From contig NZ_JACHEU010000001.1 in the NCBI RefSeq assembly GCF_014201615.1, positions 1,321,631 to 1,385,630 on the forward strand: a stretch of 64,000 nt of DNA. The letters are read 5' to 3'. Positions 55,166 to 63,595 of the stretch are shown piece after piece (the first letter of the stretch is position 1; each line of letters opens with the position of its first letter). This DNA is from Aquamicrobium lusatiense (GTDB lineage Bacteria > Pseudomonadota > Alphaproteobacteria > Rhizobiales > Rhizobiaceae). Both the position numbers and the translations under genes were made by a program. Under the pieces are notes generated by a model. The model saw only the letters and a program-made list of their open reading frames with translations. It did no database searches and was not told the origin of the DNA.

Positions 55166-56185
55166 ATGATAGAAGTAACGACGACCCACGAACACGCGCG
55201 CGTGGCTTCGTGGGGGGCGATCATTGCCGGTGCGGTCACCGTGCTGGCTGTATCCATCCTGCTTTCCATGCTGACCACGTCGCTCGGGCTCGGCATGGTA
55301 GATGCGCAGGCGCGCAATCCTCTTGAAGGCGTGGGCATGGCTGTCGGCTTTTCCTCGGCGGTGGCCGTTCTGATCAGCCTTGCGGCCGGCGGTTTTGTCG
55401 CCGGGCGGCTGGCCGGGAATGCGGGGTTCACCCATGGCTTCCTGACATGGGCTGTTGCCATGCTGGTGGCGATCGTACTCAGCGTCATGGCGATCTCGGG
55501 TGCCGCGCGCACCACGGCTTCGGCCGTTGGCTCGGTTGCTTCGGCGGCTGGCAGCGTGGCCGGTGCCGCGGGCAATGCCGCCGGTGGCGCAGCGTCCGCC
55601 CTTGCCGGCGCAGTCGATGACAAGCTGATCGGCGAGTTCGATCTCGATCAGACCCGCCGCGACCTGCGCAGCCAGCTTCGCAACACGCAGATCGAGGCCC
55701 TGCAGCCGGAAAACCTCGAACCGGTCCTTCAGGGTGCGCGCGATGACGTGACTAGCGCCGGCCGCGAGCTTGCCTTCAATCCGGGCGACTTCGGTCGTAT
55801 AGCCGAAGATCTCGGCAAGAAGCTGAAGGCGCGGGTTGATTCCGTTGCCGGTGACATCAACCGTGACGATGTCGTGACCGGGCTGGTCAACAACGGCATG
55901 ACCCGTGAGGAAGCCGAACAGGCTGCCGACAAGGCCGTCGAAACCTACACCAAGGCCCGCGATGCCATCACGGCCCGCATCGATCAGGCCGAGCAGACGC
56001 TGGCCAACGCCCGCCAGCGTCTTGACGAGGTGGAAGCTGAGGCCCGCCGTCAGGCCGATGCCGCCGCCTCTGCCGCCTCCAGTGCGGCCCTGTGGGGCTT
56101 CCTGGCCTCGCTTGTGGGCGCTGCCGTTGCATCCTTCGCAGGCCTGTTCGGCATGCGCAGCCGCGACCGCTATCACTTCGCCTGA
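55166..56185 (+). CDS. Alanine-rich membrane protein with coiled-coil region
   Basis: This is a hypothetical protein of 339 residues. Three hydrophobic segments occupy about residues 12-35, 52-75 and 85-108. A low-complexity Ala/Gly stretch (about 112-145) is followed by a soluble region with helices rich in Asp/Arg/Gln and a coiled-coil-like segment (RIDQAEQTLANARQRLDEVEAEARR, positions 55980-56050). A final membrane segment lies near the C-terminus. I start at 55166 after GGTGGAG. It resembles envelope-stress membrane proteins common in rhizobia; the function is unknown. Confidence 0.7.
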   Translation: MIEVTTTHEHARVASWGAIIAGAVTVLAVSILLSMLTTSLGLGMVDAQARNPLEGVGMAVGFSSAVAVLISLAAGGFVAGRLAGNAGFTHGFLTWAVAMLVAIVLSVMAISGAARTTASAVGSVASAAGSVAGAAGNAAGGAASALAGAVDDKLIGEFDLDQTRRDLRSQLRNTQIEALQPENLEPVLQGARDDVTSAGRELAFNPGDFGRIAEDLGKKLKARVDSVAGDINRDDVVTGLVNNGMTREEAEQAADKAVETYTKARDAITARIDQAEQTLANARQRLDEVEAEARRQADAAASAASSAALWGFLASLVGAAVASFAGLFGMRSRDRYHFA

Positions 56186-56194
56186 TTGGGCGAC

Positions 56195-56225
56195 GGGCGC
56201 GGGTTTCCCGAGGGAACCCGCGCCC
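56195..56225. terminator. GC-rich stem-loop after the membrane protein gene
   Basis: GGGCGCGGGTTTCCC and GGGAACCCGCGCCC pair over 14 bp with one bulged T, 10 bp after the stop codon. There is no T-tract, so it may be a processing or stability element rather than a complete terminator. Confidence 0.5.
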
Positions 56226-56262
56226 GAATTCCATTTGTCACCACAGCATTGGAAGACGGCTC

Positions 56263-57468
56263 ATGCGCAAGCTCGACCTCAGAAGCGGCACCCCCGTGTG
56301 GATGTCCTACCGCAGCCGCAGACCGGCCGAGTCGAAACTGACCGGGGACGTCTCGACCGACGTGCTGATCGTCGGCATGGGCATTTCGGCCGCCATGGTG
56401 GCCGACCTGCTGACCGAGGCCGGTCATGATGTGGTGATGATCGACAGGCGCGGCGCCTCGCTCGGATCGACGCCGGCAACGACGGCGCTGATCCAGTATG
56501 AGGTCGACACGCCACTGGGTGAGCTGAAGGAAAAGATCGGCGCCGACAAGGCGCTGCGGGCATGGCGGCGCGCGCGGCTGGCTGTCGGCAATCTGCGCGA
56601 GCGCATTGCCGAGCTTGGCATCGATTGCCACATGGTGCCGCGTCCCACGCTCTACCTCGCCGGCAACGTGCTGACCGGCTCTGCCTTGCGCGAGGAAGCG
56701 GAAATGCGTGCCGCCGCCGGGCTTTCGGCGCGCTATCTAACGGCTTCACAACTCCGGTCCGGATTTGGCATCGACCGTGCGGGCGCGATCCTGTCGCAGG
56801 GCAATCTTGCGCTCGATCCGGTCAAGCTGACCGGCGGCCTGCTTCTGGCCGCGCAACGGCGCGGCGCGCGCCTTCATGCGCCGGAGGAAGCGGTGAAGAT
56901 CGTGCACAGGCGTGATGGCGTGAAGGTCACGACGCGCTCGGGCCATGAAATCTCCGCACAGCATGTGGTGCTGGCCACCGGCTATGAGCTGATGGACGTC
57001 GTCAGCGATGACCGTCACCAGATCATTTCCACCTGGGCGATCGCCACCAGACGCCAGCCGAAGTCGAAATTGTGGCCGGGCGAAGCGCTGATCTGGGAGG
57101 CTTCCGATCCCTATCTCTACATGCGCACCACCCATGACGGGCGCGTCATTTGCGGTGGCGAGGATGCGGAATTCGAGGATGAGGACAAGCGCGACGCGCT
57201 TTTGAAGGAGAAGACGCAGCGCATTTCCCGAAAGCTTGGAAAGCTGCTTCCCGACCTCGATCCGACGCCGGAATTCGCATGGGCGGGCAGCTTCGGCAAC
57301 ACTTCGACCGGCCTGCCGCTGATCGGCCCGGTTCCCGGCAAGCCGCGCCTGTTTGCCCTGATGGGTTATGGCGGCAACGGTATCACCTTCTCCCGCATCG
57401 GCGCCGAACTGATCCGCACCAGCCTCGCCGGGGCTGAGGATACCGATGCGGATATTTTTGCCCTGTGA
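56263..57468 (+). CDS. FAD-dependent oxidoreductase, DAO type
   Basis: This is a flavoprotein of 401 residues related to glycine and D-amino acid oxidases. The dinucleotide motif is VLIVGMGISAAMVADLL (about residues 31-47), with Ala in place of the last Gly, followed by the acidic VVMIDRR strand end. The C-terminal block GGNGITFSRIGAELI closes the FAD site. I start at the ATG at 56263 because the upstream extension overlaps the hairpin and previous gene. Substrate unknown. It does not seem tied to its neighbours by short spacing. Confidence 0.82.
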   Translation: MRKLDLRSGTPVWMSYRSRRPAESKLTGDVSTDVLIVGMGISAAMVADLLTEAGHDVVMIDRRGASLGSTPATTALIQYEVDTPLGELKEKIGADKALRAWRRARLAVGNLRERIAELGIDCHMVPRPTLYLAGNVLTGSALREEAEMRAAAGLSARYLTASQLRSGFGIDRAGAILSQGNLALDPVKLTGGLLLAAQRRGARLHAPEEAVKIVHRRDGVKVTTRSGHEISAQHVVLATGYELMDVVSDDRHQIISTWAIATRRQPKSKLWPGEALIWEASDPYLYMRTTHDGRVICGGEDAEFEDEDKRDALLKEKTQRISRKLGKLLPDLDPTPEFAWAGSFGNTSTGLPLIGPVPGKPRLFALMGYGGNGITFSRIGAELIRTSLAGAEDTDADIFAL

Positions 57469-57496
57469 AGCGAAAGGCGGTGAAGCGGGCCGCCGC

Positions 57497-58333
57497 TCAG
57501 CCGATCCGCTTCAGTGCATCCATGAAATAGGGCCGGAACGCCTGCGTGTGCTCCGACATCGGGAAATGTCCAAGCTCGGGCATGACCGTCAGCGTCGCGC
57601 CGGGAATGGCATTGGCGGTGCGTTTCGCATCGTCGGGCGTACAGGTCAGGTCATAGGCGCCCACCAGCAGATGCACCGGTGTTCGGCTGGTGTCGATCAT
57701 GGCCAGCCGCCCGATCAGGCTGTCATCCTTCGTGTAGAAGGAGAGATCGCCACGGAACACGCCGGGGCCGGATTGCATGAACATCCACAGCGTCGCCCAG
57801 CGGTCCGCCGCCGGCGCGTGGGGTGAAATGTTGGTCGAGACGAGAGCTGCCCCCATCTCCCCGCCATGGGCGTCGGGCCGGTGGAACCAGTCGATGTCGT
57901 ACCAGGCCGGCTGGAAATCCGAGGCTTCGATGGCGATGAAGCCCGAAAAGCGTTCGGGATGCAGTGCAGCGATCTGGAGCGCGATGCGCCCGCCCATAGA
58001 GCAGCCGGCGAGAATGGGTTTCTCCAGCGAAAGCGCATCCGCAACCGCCAGAACCGTCTCGATATAGGTTTCTGTGGTGAGCAGATATTCCTCGGTCTCG
58101 AAGCCGTGCGGCGGCAGGGATTTGCCGTGCCACGGCATGTCGAAGGCGAAGAAGCTGTGCCCGGCGGCAAGCTCCGCATCGTTGAGGACATGCCGCCACT
58201 GGCGCGTGTCGGCACCCGCCGTGTGGAGGCACAGGACCGGACGGCCTTCGCCGGCCATCTCGACATAGATGCGCTGCGCGCGCCCGGCGACGGTGACGTT
58301 TACATAGCGTCCAGTGACTGGCTCGAAACTCAT
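57497..58333 (-). CDS. Alpha/beta hydrolase of the aromatic cluster
   Basis: This is a 278-residue alpha/beta hydrolase. Features are LCLHTAGADTRQWRHV (oxyanion region), FDMPWHGKS, the nucleophile elbow AGCSMGG, VGAYDLTCTP (Asp loop) and the late His in ELGHFPMSEH. Its start overlaps the stop of the small gene upstream by 4 bp. With an intradiol dioxygenase and muconate cycloisomerase nearby it may hydrolyse an enol-lactone (the PcaD role) or another ring-cleavage product. This is inference; substrate not determined. Confidence 0.78.
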   Translation of the reverse strand: MSFEPVTGRYVNVTVAGRAQRIYVEMAGEGRPVLCLHTAGADTRQWRHVLNDAELAAGHSFFAFDMPWHGKSLPPHGFETEEYLLTTETYIETVLAVADALSLEKPILAGCSMGGRIALQIAALHPERFSGFIAIEASDFQPAWYDIDWFHRPDAHGGEMGAALVSTNISPHAPAADRWATLWMFMQSGPGVFRGDLSFYTKDDSLIGRLAMIDTSRTPVHLLVGAYDLTCTPDDAKRTANAIPGATLTVMPELGHFPMSEHTQAFRPYFMDALKRIG

Positions 58334-58716
58334 GCCGGCTGCTCCCCATTCGCTGCAGGGCGGCCGAGCGCCATGAATTCCTTGAAGAAGCGCAGGTTTT
58401 TCACCAGCGCCAGTATGTCGCCGTCGATACGGCCGCGGCCGATCTTCACCAGCCCGAATATGTCATGAAAACCGGGTGCGGGCAGAGGCTCCCAGAAGGC
58501 TTCGAGCGCCTGCCTGTCGGTACGCAGCGCAAAACGCCACGGTGTCTTTGCGGAAGGACCGGGCGTGACCGATATGAGTTGCCCGTCGCGGAATTGCAGA
58601 TAGAACGACTGGTCTTCGACCTCGATCAGTACGGTTTCGCAAAACAGCCGTCCGAGGCGCAGAATATGCGGCGAGGCGTTGTGGCGCTTCTGCATCGTCA
58701 ACAGGGTTTCAAGCAT
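58330..58716 (-). CDS. Small conserved protein of the aromatic cluster
   Basis: This 128-residue protein starts at the ATG at 58716, 8 bases after GGAGGA. It has no signal or membrane segment. Its order of short strands and helices (ETVLIEVEDQSFYLQFRDGQLISV, then ALEAFWEPLPAPGFHDIF) is reminiscent of SCP2-like sterol-carrier folds, but I cannot confirm that. It is the first gene of a two-gene minus-strand operon with the alpha/beta hydrolase, divergent from the dioxygenase gene across a region with two paired dyads. Confidence 0.6.
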   Translation of the reverse strand: MLETLLTMQKRHNASPHILRLGRLFCETVLIEVEDQSFYLQFRDGQLISVTPGPSAKTPWRFALRTDRQALEAFWEPLPAPGFHDIFGLVKIGRGRIDGDILALVKNLRFFKEFMALGRPAANGEQPA

Positions 58717-58810
58717 GATGTGTTTGTCCTCCGAGTCGCATCGACCTGCCCGGAGCAATGCGGCATCATTCCATCAAGAGCAGTGGCCCCTCCAAGGCAA
58801 TGCCGGTCGG

Positions 58811-58878
58811 GGTATGTCCCGATACCGGCGCGCGGCAGGCACCGGAGGGCAGGGAAGGAAGGGGTATCGGGCGATACC
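58811..58878. promoter_or_regulatory. Paired GGTAT-N6-ATACC operators in the divergent promoter region
   Basis: GGTATGTCCCGATACC (58811-58826) and GGTATCGGGCGATACC (58863-58878) are two 16-bp dyads of identical design, 52 bp centre to centre, close to five helical turns. They lie between the divergent small-gene/hydrolase operon and the dioxygenase gene. A LysR-type regulator from 59978 or 62128 is the likely binder. Confidence 0.6.
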
Positions 58879-58972
58879 GGGCGGTGCATTGGCGGCGCCG
58901 GGGGAGGCGTGAATAGTTGAGACGGTACAGCGGGCAGGCAGGGCCCGTCATCGCAGACCCGGGAGGATAGGC

Positions 58973-59848
58973 ATGCGCAACGTAACCATCGACACAGTCA
59001 CCGACGCCGTCATCGACTCGCTTGGCAGGCATGGCGAAATCTCGCCGCGCCAGCGCGAGATCATGACGTCGCTTCTAAAGCATCTGCATGGCTTCTGCCG
59101 CGATGTGAAGCTTCAGCATCACGAGTTCCTTCAGGCCTGCGACTACCTCGCCCGGGCCGGTCAGGTGTGCGACGACAAGCGTCAGGAGTTCATCCTGCTC
59201 GGCGACATTCTGGGCGTCGAGGTTCTGGTCGACATGCTGTCGAACCCGATCGATGGCAGCGAGAGCGAATCCACCGTGCTCGGGCCGTTCTATCGCGAAA
59301 ACCCGCCGGTGCTGCCCAAGGGCGCGTCGACCGTGCAGAAGCATTTCGACGATGAGGAAACCGTTCTCGTCGAAGGCTATGTCACCGACACGGAAGGCAA
59401 GCCGCTTGCGGGCGTGACTCTCGACATCTGGGAAGATGCGCCGAACGGCCTTTACGAGAACCACGACCCGGACCAGCCCGAATACAATCTGCGCGGCCGC
59501 TTCGAGACCGATGAAGATGGTCATTTCGTTCTGCGCGCCGTGCGTCCCGTGCCCTACCCGATCCCGGACAACGAAACCGCCGGCGAGCTCATCCGCTACA
59601 TGGGCCATCACCCCAACCGGCCGGGGCACCTCCACTTCATCCTCGCCAAGGATGGCTATCGCACGCTGGTCAGCCAGGTCTTCGACGCCGACAGCCCGTG
59701 GCTGGACGAAGACTCCGTGTTCGCGGTCAAGAATAGCCTTGTCGCGAAGTTCGAGAAGGGTCGGCCGGGCGATGACACCGACCTCTACGTCCGCTTCGAC
59801 TTCACGCTGCGGCCGCACGCCGAAGAGCAGAGGTTGGCAGCCGAATAA
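58973..59848 (+). CDS. Intradiol ring-cleavage dioxygenase (hydroxyquinol/catechol 1,2-dioxygenase type)
   Basis: This is a non-haem Fe(III) dioxygenase of 291 residues. An N-terminal helical dimerisation domain (about 1-100) precedes the beta-sandwich. The metal ligands are readable: Tyr in NGLYENHD, Tyr in PVPYPIP and the two His in RPGHLHFI. The length and the PVPYPIP and RYMGHHPNRPGHLHF segments suit hydroxyquinol 1,2-dioxygenases, but catechol or chlorocatechol activity cannot be excluded. A muconate cycloisomerase gene 1 kb away would fit a catechol route better. The gene follows the paired operators. Confidence 0.9.
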   Translation: MRNVTIDTVTDAVIDSLGRHGEISPRQREIMTSLLKHLHGFCRDVKLQHHEFLQACDYLARAGQVCDDKRQEFILLGDILGVEVLVDMLSNPIDGSESESTVLGPFYRENPPVLPKGASTVQKHFDDEETVLVEGYVTDTEGKPLAGVTLDIWEDAPNGLYENHDPDQPEYNLRGRFETDEDGHFVLRAVRPVPYPIPDNETAGELIRYMGHHPNRPGHLHFILAKDGYRTLVSQVFDADSPWLDEDSVFAVKNSLVAKFEKGRPGDDTDLYVRFDFTLRPHAEEQRLAAE

Positions 59849-59870
59849 GCTTCATCTTCCCAAGCCTATG

Positions 59871-59899
59871 AATGCCGCGCCCAAGAAGGGCGCGGCATT
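59871..59899 (+). terminator. Rho-independent terminator after the dioxygenase gene
   Basis: Perfect 12-bp arms AATGCCGCGCCC (59871-59882) and GGGCGCGGCATT (59888-59899) enclose AAGAA and are followed by TTTGCG, 23 bp after the stop codon. Confidence 0.75.
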
Positions 59900-59977
59900 T
59901 TGCGTTGGGACCGGCCCCGACGCGCGGCTTGCCATCAACACGGCATTTCGTCAGCTTGGAGGGCAGGGAGCGGACAC

Positions 59978-60865
59978 ATGAACCTGAAGCAGATCGAGTA
60001 TTTCATCGCCCTTGCCGAGGAGCTGCATTTCGGCCGTGCCGCCGAACGGCTGGGCATGGCGCAGCCGCCGCTGTCGCGACAGATCCAGCAGATCGAGGCC
60101 GATCTCGGGGCACAGCTCATCAACCGTGGCCGCAACGCCATTTCGCTGACGCAGGCCGGCGAGCGCTTCTATGAACGCGGCTCGGCCCTGCTGGCGGAGC
60201 TTGGCGACATCAGGCTGGAGATCCGGCGCATCGGACAGGGCGCGGAAGGGCGCCTGCGCATCGGCTTCGTCGGCTCGGCAACCTACGGCATGCTGCCGAC
60301 GATCCTGAAGTCGTTCCGCGCCTCATGGCCGGAGGTGAACCTGTCGCTGGCGCCGATGAACAACGCCCAGCTCCAGCGCTCGCTGATCAGGCGCGACATC
60401 GACATCGCCATCGCGCGCCCGGCGCTGAACGACAGCGAGATCGTCACCCGCAAGCTTATAGACGAGCCGCTGGTGCTGGCCGCGCCCGATGCGCTGATCA
60501 CCACGCCGGGCCCGGTTTCGCTGCCGGAGCTTGGGGGCGTCTCTTACATTCTCTATCCGGAATATCCGCGCCCCTCGTTTGCCGATGTGGTGATCGAGGC
60601 CTGCGAAAGCGTAGGCGCCGACATTTCACGCCGGGTTTTCACCATGGATTTCCAGACGGCGATCGCGCTGGTTTCGGTGGGTGAGGGGGTGGCGCTGGTG
60701 CCGGCCTCGGTTGGCACCGCGCAGCGTCATGGCGTGCGCTATCACGAGATTGCGGGGCTGAAGGTTCGCACCGGCATTTCCGTCAATCACCGCATCGACG
60801 AGCAGGGCATCCACGTCCACAATTTCGTGACGCTGGCGCAGAAAGTAGCGCGCAAGCTGGTCTGA
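59978..60865 (+). CDS. LysR-family regulator, CatR/BenM-like
   Basis: This is a LysR-type regulator of 295 residues. The N-terminal domain (MNLKQIEYFIALAEELHFGRAAERLGMAQPPLSRQI) is of the CatR/BenM/ClcR subgroup that controls catechol and muconate genes. I start at the ATG at 59978, not at the upstream frame start, which overlaps the terminator. It is transcribed away from the dioxygenase terminator and converges on the muconate cycloisomerase gene. Its 3' end abuts that gene with no gap. Confidence 0.88.
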   Translation: MNLKQIEYFIALAEELHFGRAAERLGMAQPPLSRQIQQIEADLGAQLINRGRNAISLTQAGERFYERGSALLAELGDIRLEIRRIGQGAEGRLRIGFVGSATYGMLPTILKSFRASWPEVNLSLAPMNNAQLQRSLIRRDIDIAIARPALNDSEIVTRKLIDEPLVLAAPDALITTPGPVSLPELGGVSYILYPEYPRPSFADVVIEACESVGADISRRVFTMDFQTAIALVSVGEGVALVPASVGTAQRHGVRYHEIAGLKVRTGISVNHRIDEQGIHVHNFVTLAQKVARKLV

Positions 60866-62014
60866 TCAGGGCGCTCCGACGGCGCGCAGGCTGTCGCTGC
60901 GGTCGCGGCGATAGAATTTCACCTTGTCCGGATCGGGCATGGTTCCGATGCCGGGACCCGTGGGGACCGCGACGGAGAAGTCGCGATAATCCAGCGGCTC
61001 AGCGAGGATTTCCTCGGTCAGAAGCAGCGGGCCGAACAGCTCCGTGCCCCATGCCAGCTCCGGCACGGTGGAGAAGAGCTGCACGGCAGCGGCGGTTCCG
61101 AGCCCGCTTTCCAGCATGGTGCCGCCATAGAGGCCGATGCCGGCGGCGCGCGCAATGGCGATGACCTCGGCGGCCGGCAGCAGCCCGCCGGACTGGCACA
61201 CCTTGACAGCGAACACATCGGCGGCGCGCTCGCAGGCGACGCGCATGGCATCCGCCGGGCCCTGCAGCACCTCATCGGCCATGATGGCGATCTCGTAGCC
61301 CTGTGTGAGGGCGCGCAGACCGTCGAGGCGTTCGCGCGGCACCGGCTGTTCGACCAGCACGCAGCCGATTTCCTGCAATCCTTTTACGCCGTAGCGGGCC
61401 TCGGTCAGGCTCCACGCCTGATTGACGTCGACGCGGATGGTGCCGCGGTCGCCGACGGCGCGAGCGATGGAGGCGACATGGGCGAGGTCGTCCTTCACCT
61501 TGCGCTCGCCGATCTTGAGCTTGAAATCGCGATGCCGGCGTTCGGAAAGCATCTGTTCGGCCTCGGCGATGTCGGTATCGCTGTTGCCGGAGGCAAGCGT
61601 CCACGCCACCGGCAGCCGCTCATGGATGCGGCCGCCGAAAAGCTGCGCCACCGATGTGCCGAGCCGGCGCGCAAGCCCGTCCCACAACGCCGTTTCCACC
61701 GCCGCGCGGGCCGCATGGTTGCCCTTCACCGCGCGCGCCATCAACCCGGAAGCCGCCGCGATGCGGTCGGCGTCCTTTCCGAGCAGCATCGGCGCGATGT
61801 AGCTGTCGACGGCAAGCTTGATGCTTTCCACGCTTTCGGGACCGTAGGAGAGGCCGCCGATCGAAGCGCCTTCGCCCCAGCCTTCCGATCCATCCGAAAA
61901 GCGGACATGCACGAGAACGACCGACTGGGTCATCATCGTCGTCATCGACAGGACATGACCGCGCACGGTCGGCACGTCGATAATGATGCTTTCGATATGA
62001 TCAATGGTGGTCAC
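60866..62014 (-). CDS. catB: Muconate cycloisomerase
   Basis: This is an enolase-superfamily enzyme of 382 residues in the muconate-lactonising subgroup. The catalytic Lys pair is KLKIG (residues about 169-171), metal ligands are DVNQAW, VEQPVP and MADEV, the second base is in VKVCQSGG, and ESGLGT follows. The reaction would convert cis,cis-muconate, or a substituted form, to muconolactone. It is downstream of a LysR gene on the minus strand and convergent with another. Hydroxyquinol cleavage does not need this enzyme, so the presence of both suggests a catechol-type or mixed pathway. Confidence 0.88.
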   Translation of the reverse strand: MTTIDHIESIIIDVPTVRGHVLSMTTMMTQSVVLVHVRFSDGSEGWGEGASIGGLSYGPESVESIKLAVDSYIAPMLLGKDADRIAAASGLMARAVKGNHAARAAVETALWDGLARRLGTSVAQLFGGRIHERLPVAWTLASGNSDTDIAEAEQMLSERRHRDFKLKIGERKVKDDLAHVASIARAVGDRGTIRVDVNQAWSLTEARYGVKGLQEIGCVLVEQPVPRERLDGLRALTQGYEIAIMADEVLQGPADAMRVACERAADVFAVKVCQSGGLLPAAEVIAIARAAGIGLYGGTMLESGLGTAAAVQLFSTVPELAWGTELFGPLLLTEEILAEPLDYRDFSVAVPTGPGIGTMPDPDKVKFYRRDRSDSLRAVGAP

Positions 62015-62127
62015 GTCACGTCCAGTTCTTCAGTGCAATACATGCCGCGAGTTTCGGGGCGACACGATGGATTGTCCAATACTCGGCAGGTCTGACGCGA
62101 TACCGCGCCCGCCTCATGCCAGATGCC

Positions 62128-63072
62128 TCATGCCGCTGCCTGCCCGCTGGCGAGGGAGCGCGCGAAGGAGCGTGCGAAGTCGAGGAACTTGAACACCTGC
62201 GGGCTCTGGTTGTCGGTGCGGGCGCAGATCGACAGGCGGGTGCGGGCCTGCGCGTCGCTGAGATGGCAGAAGCTGACGCCGGGCCGATGCGCGGCCTCGC
62301 AACAGGCCGGCACGATGGAGATGCCCTCGCCAACGGCCACGAGGCTGATGGCGGTCTGGTAATCCGGCGCCCACACGATATGCGGCGGCTGGAAGCCGGC
62401 CTCGCTGCATAGGCCGAGCACCATGTCGGCGAAACAGGGGCGCGGCTTGCGCGGAAACAGCACGAAGGGCTGGTCCTTCAGCGCCGCGAGGCGGATCGAG
62501 CCGCCAAGCTCCTTGGCGGCATTCTCGTGAAGGGCCGCCACCAGCGGCTCCTCGACGAAAAGCTGCTGGCGCAGGGTGGCGTCATCGAGGCTGGGCCGTA
62601 CCACGGCCACGTCGATGGCGCGGGTGATGAGCTGTTCGTGGGACTCGGCATTGTTCATGGCGCTGAGCCGCAGGTCCACTTCCGGGAAGGCGCAACGAAA
62701 GCGCTTGATCAGGGTGGGGAAGGGGCCGTGGGTGGCCGAGCCGACGAAGGAGACGCGCAAGACGCCCGAGCCGCCCTTGCCGACAAGGCGCACATCGCGC
62801 ACGGCACGCTCGATTTCCTCGGTAATGTAGCTTGCCCGCGTCTTCAGCAGTTCGCCCGCCTGTGTGAGCCCGATCTGACTGCGGCTGCGGTCGAAGAGCT
62901 GCACGTCGAGATCGCGTTCGAGCTGCGCGATCATGCGCGACAGCGGCGGCTGGGCGATGCCGAGCCGGTCGGCCGCGCGGCCGAAATGCAGTTCCCGCGC
63001 CACGGCGAGGAAGTAGCGCAGCCGCCTGATGTCGAAGGGCTGCGCCGTGTTGGCACCGTCTTCGGCGCTCAT
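62128..63072 (-). CDS. LysR-family regulator, second in the aromatic cluster
   Basis: This is a LysR-type regulator of 314 residues when started at the ATG at 63072 (MSAEDGANTAQPFDIRRLRYFLAV). A longer in-frame form would overlap the flavin reductase gene. Its helix-turn-helix (ELHFGRAADRLGIAQPPLSRMI) is of the same CatR-like kind as the protein at 59978, so the two are probably paralogues. It lies 16 bp downstream of the flavin reductase gene and 113 bp upstream of catB on the same strand, and may control catB. Confidence 0.86.
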   Translation of the reverse strand: MSAEDGANTAQPFDIRRLRYFLAVARELHFGRAADRLGIAQPPLSRMIAQLERDLDVQLFDRSRSQIGLTQAGELLKTRASYITEEIERAVRDVRLVGKGGSGVLRVSFVGSATHGPFPTLIKRFRCAFPEVDLRLSAMNNAESHEQLITRAIDVAVVRPSLDDATLRQQLFVEEPLVAALHENAAKELGGSIRLAALKDQPFVLFPRKPRPCFADMVLGLCSEAGFQPPHIVWAPDYQTAISLVAVGEGISIVPACCEAAHRPGVSFCHLSDAQARTRLSICARTDNQSPQVFKFLDFARSFARSLASGQAAA

Positions 63073-63088
63073 CTGGTCCCCGGCATCG

Positions 63089-63595
63089 TCATGCCACCTC
63101 CGGCAGGCAGGCAAACCGCCCGCCGTGGAAAAGCAGCGGGCGCGCCTGCGGATCGCTGCGCATGGAATGCACATGTCCGACGACGATGACATGGTCGCCC
63201 GCCGTCATCTCGCTGTGGACATCGGCAACGAACACCGTGGCCGCCTCATTGATGACGGGCAGTCCGCCGAGTTCCGAGAACGGGGCGGCACCTTCGATGC
63301 GCGGCTTGCCGGCGAAATGCCAGGCGATATCCTCCATGCCTTCGCGTAGCACGCTGACGGCGAAGGCGCCTGCGGCGCGCAGCCTCGGCAACATGCGCGC
63401 CGTATCGGCCAGCGAAATGGCGATCAGCGGCGGATCGAGCGAGATCGACATGAAGGCGTTGGCGGTCATGGCATGGTCGCCTTCGCCGCAGCGGGTGGAG
63501 ATCACCGTCACGCCGGTGCTGAACCCGCCGCAGGCATTGCGGAATTCGCGTGCGTCCAGAACGGGGGCGTCGGGTGCTGGGGCCAGTGTGGTCAC
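63089..63595 (-). CDS. Flavin reductase-like protein (HpaC/GraD class)
   Basis: This is a FMN-binding split-barrel flavin reductase of 168 residues. It starts with GTG, overlapping the upstream gene's stop (GTGA). The pattern FRNACGGFSTGVTVISTRC and MTANAFMSISLDPPLIAISLA is typical of the reductase component of two-component aromatic hydroxylases. It would supply reduced FAD or FMN to a monooxygenase. No such oxygenase lies in the window, so it is probably encoded just beyond the right end or elsewhere. Confidence 0.87.
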   Translation of the reverse strand: MTTLAPAPDAPVLDAREFRNACGGFSTGVTVISTRCGEGDHAMTANAFMSISLDPPLIAISLADTARMLPRLRAAGAFAVSVLREGMEDIAWHFAGKPRIEGAAPFSELGGLPVINEAATVFVADVHSEMTAGDHVIVVGHVHSMRSDPQARPLLFHGGRFACLPEVA

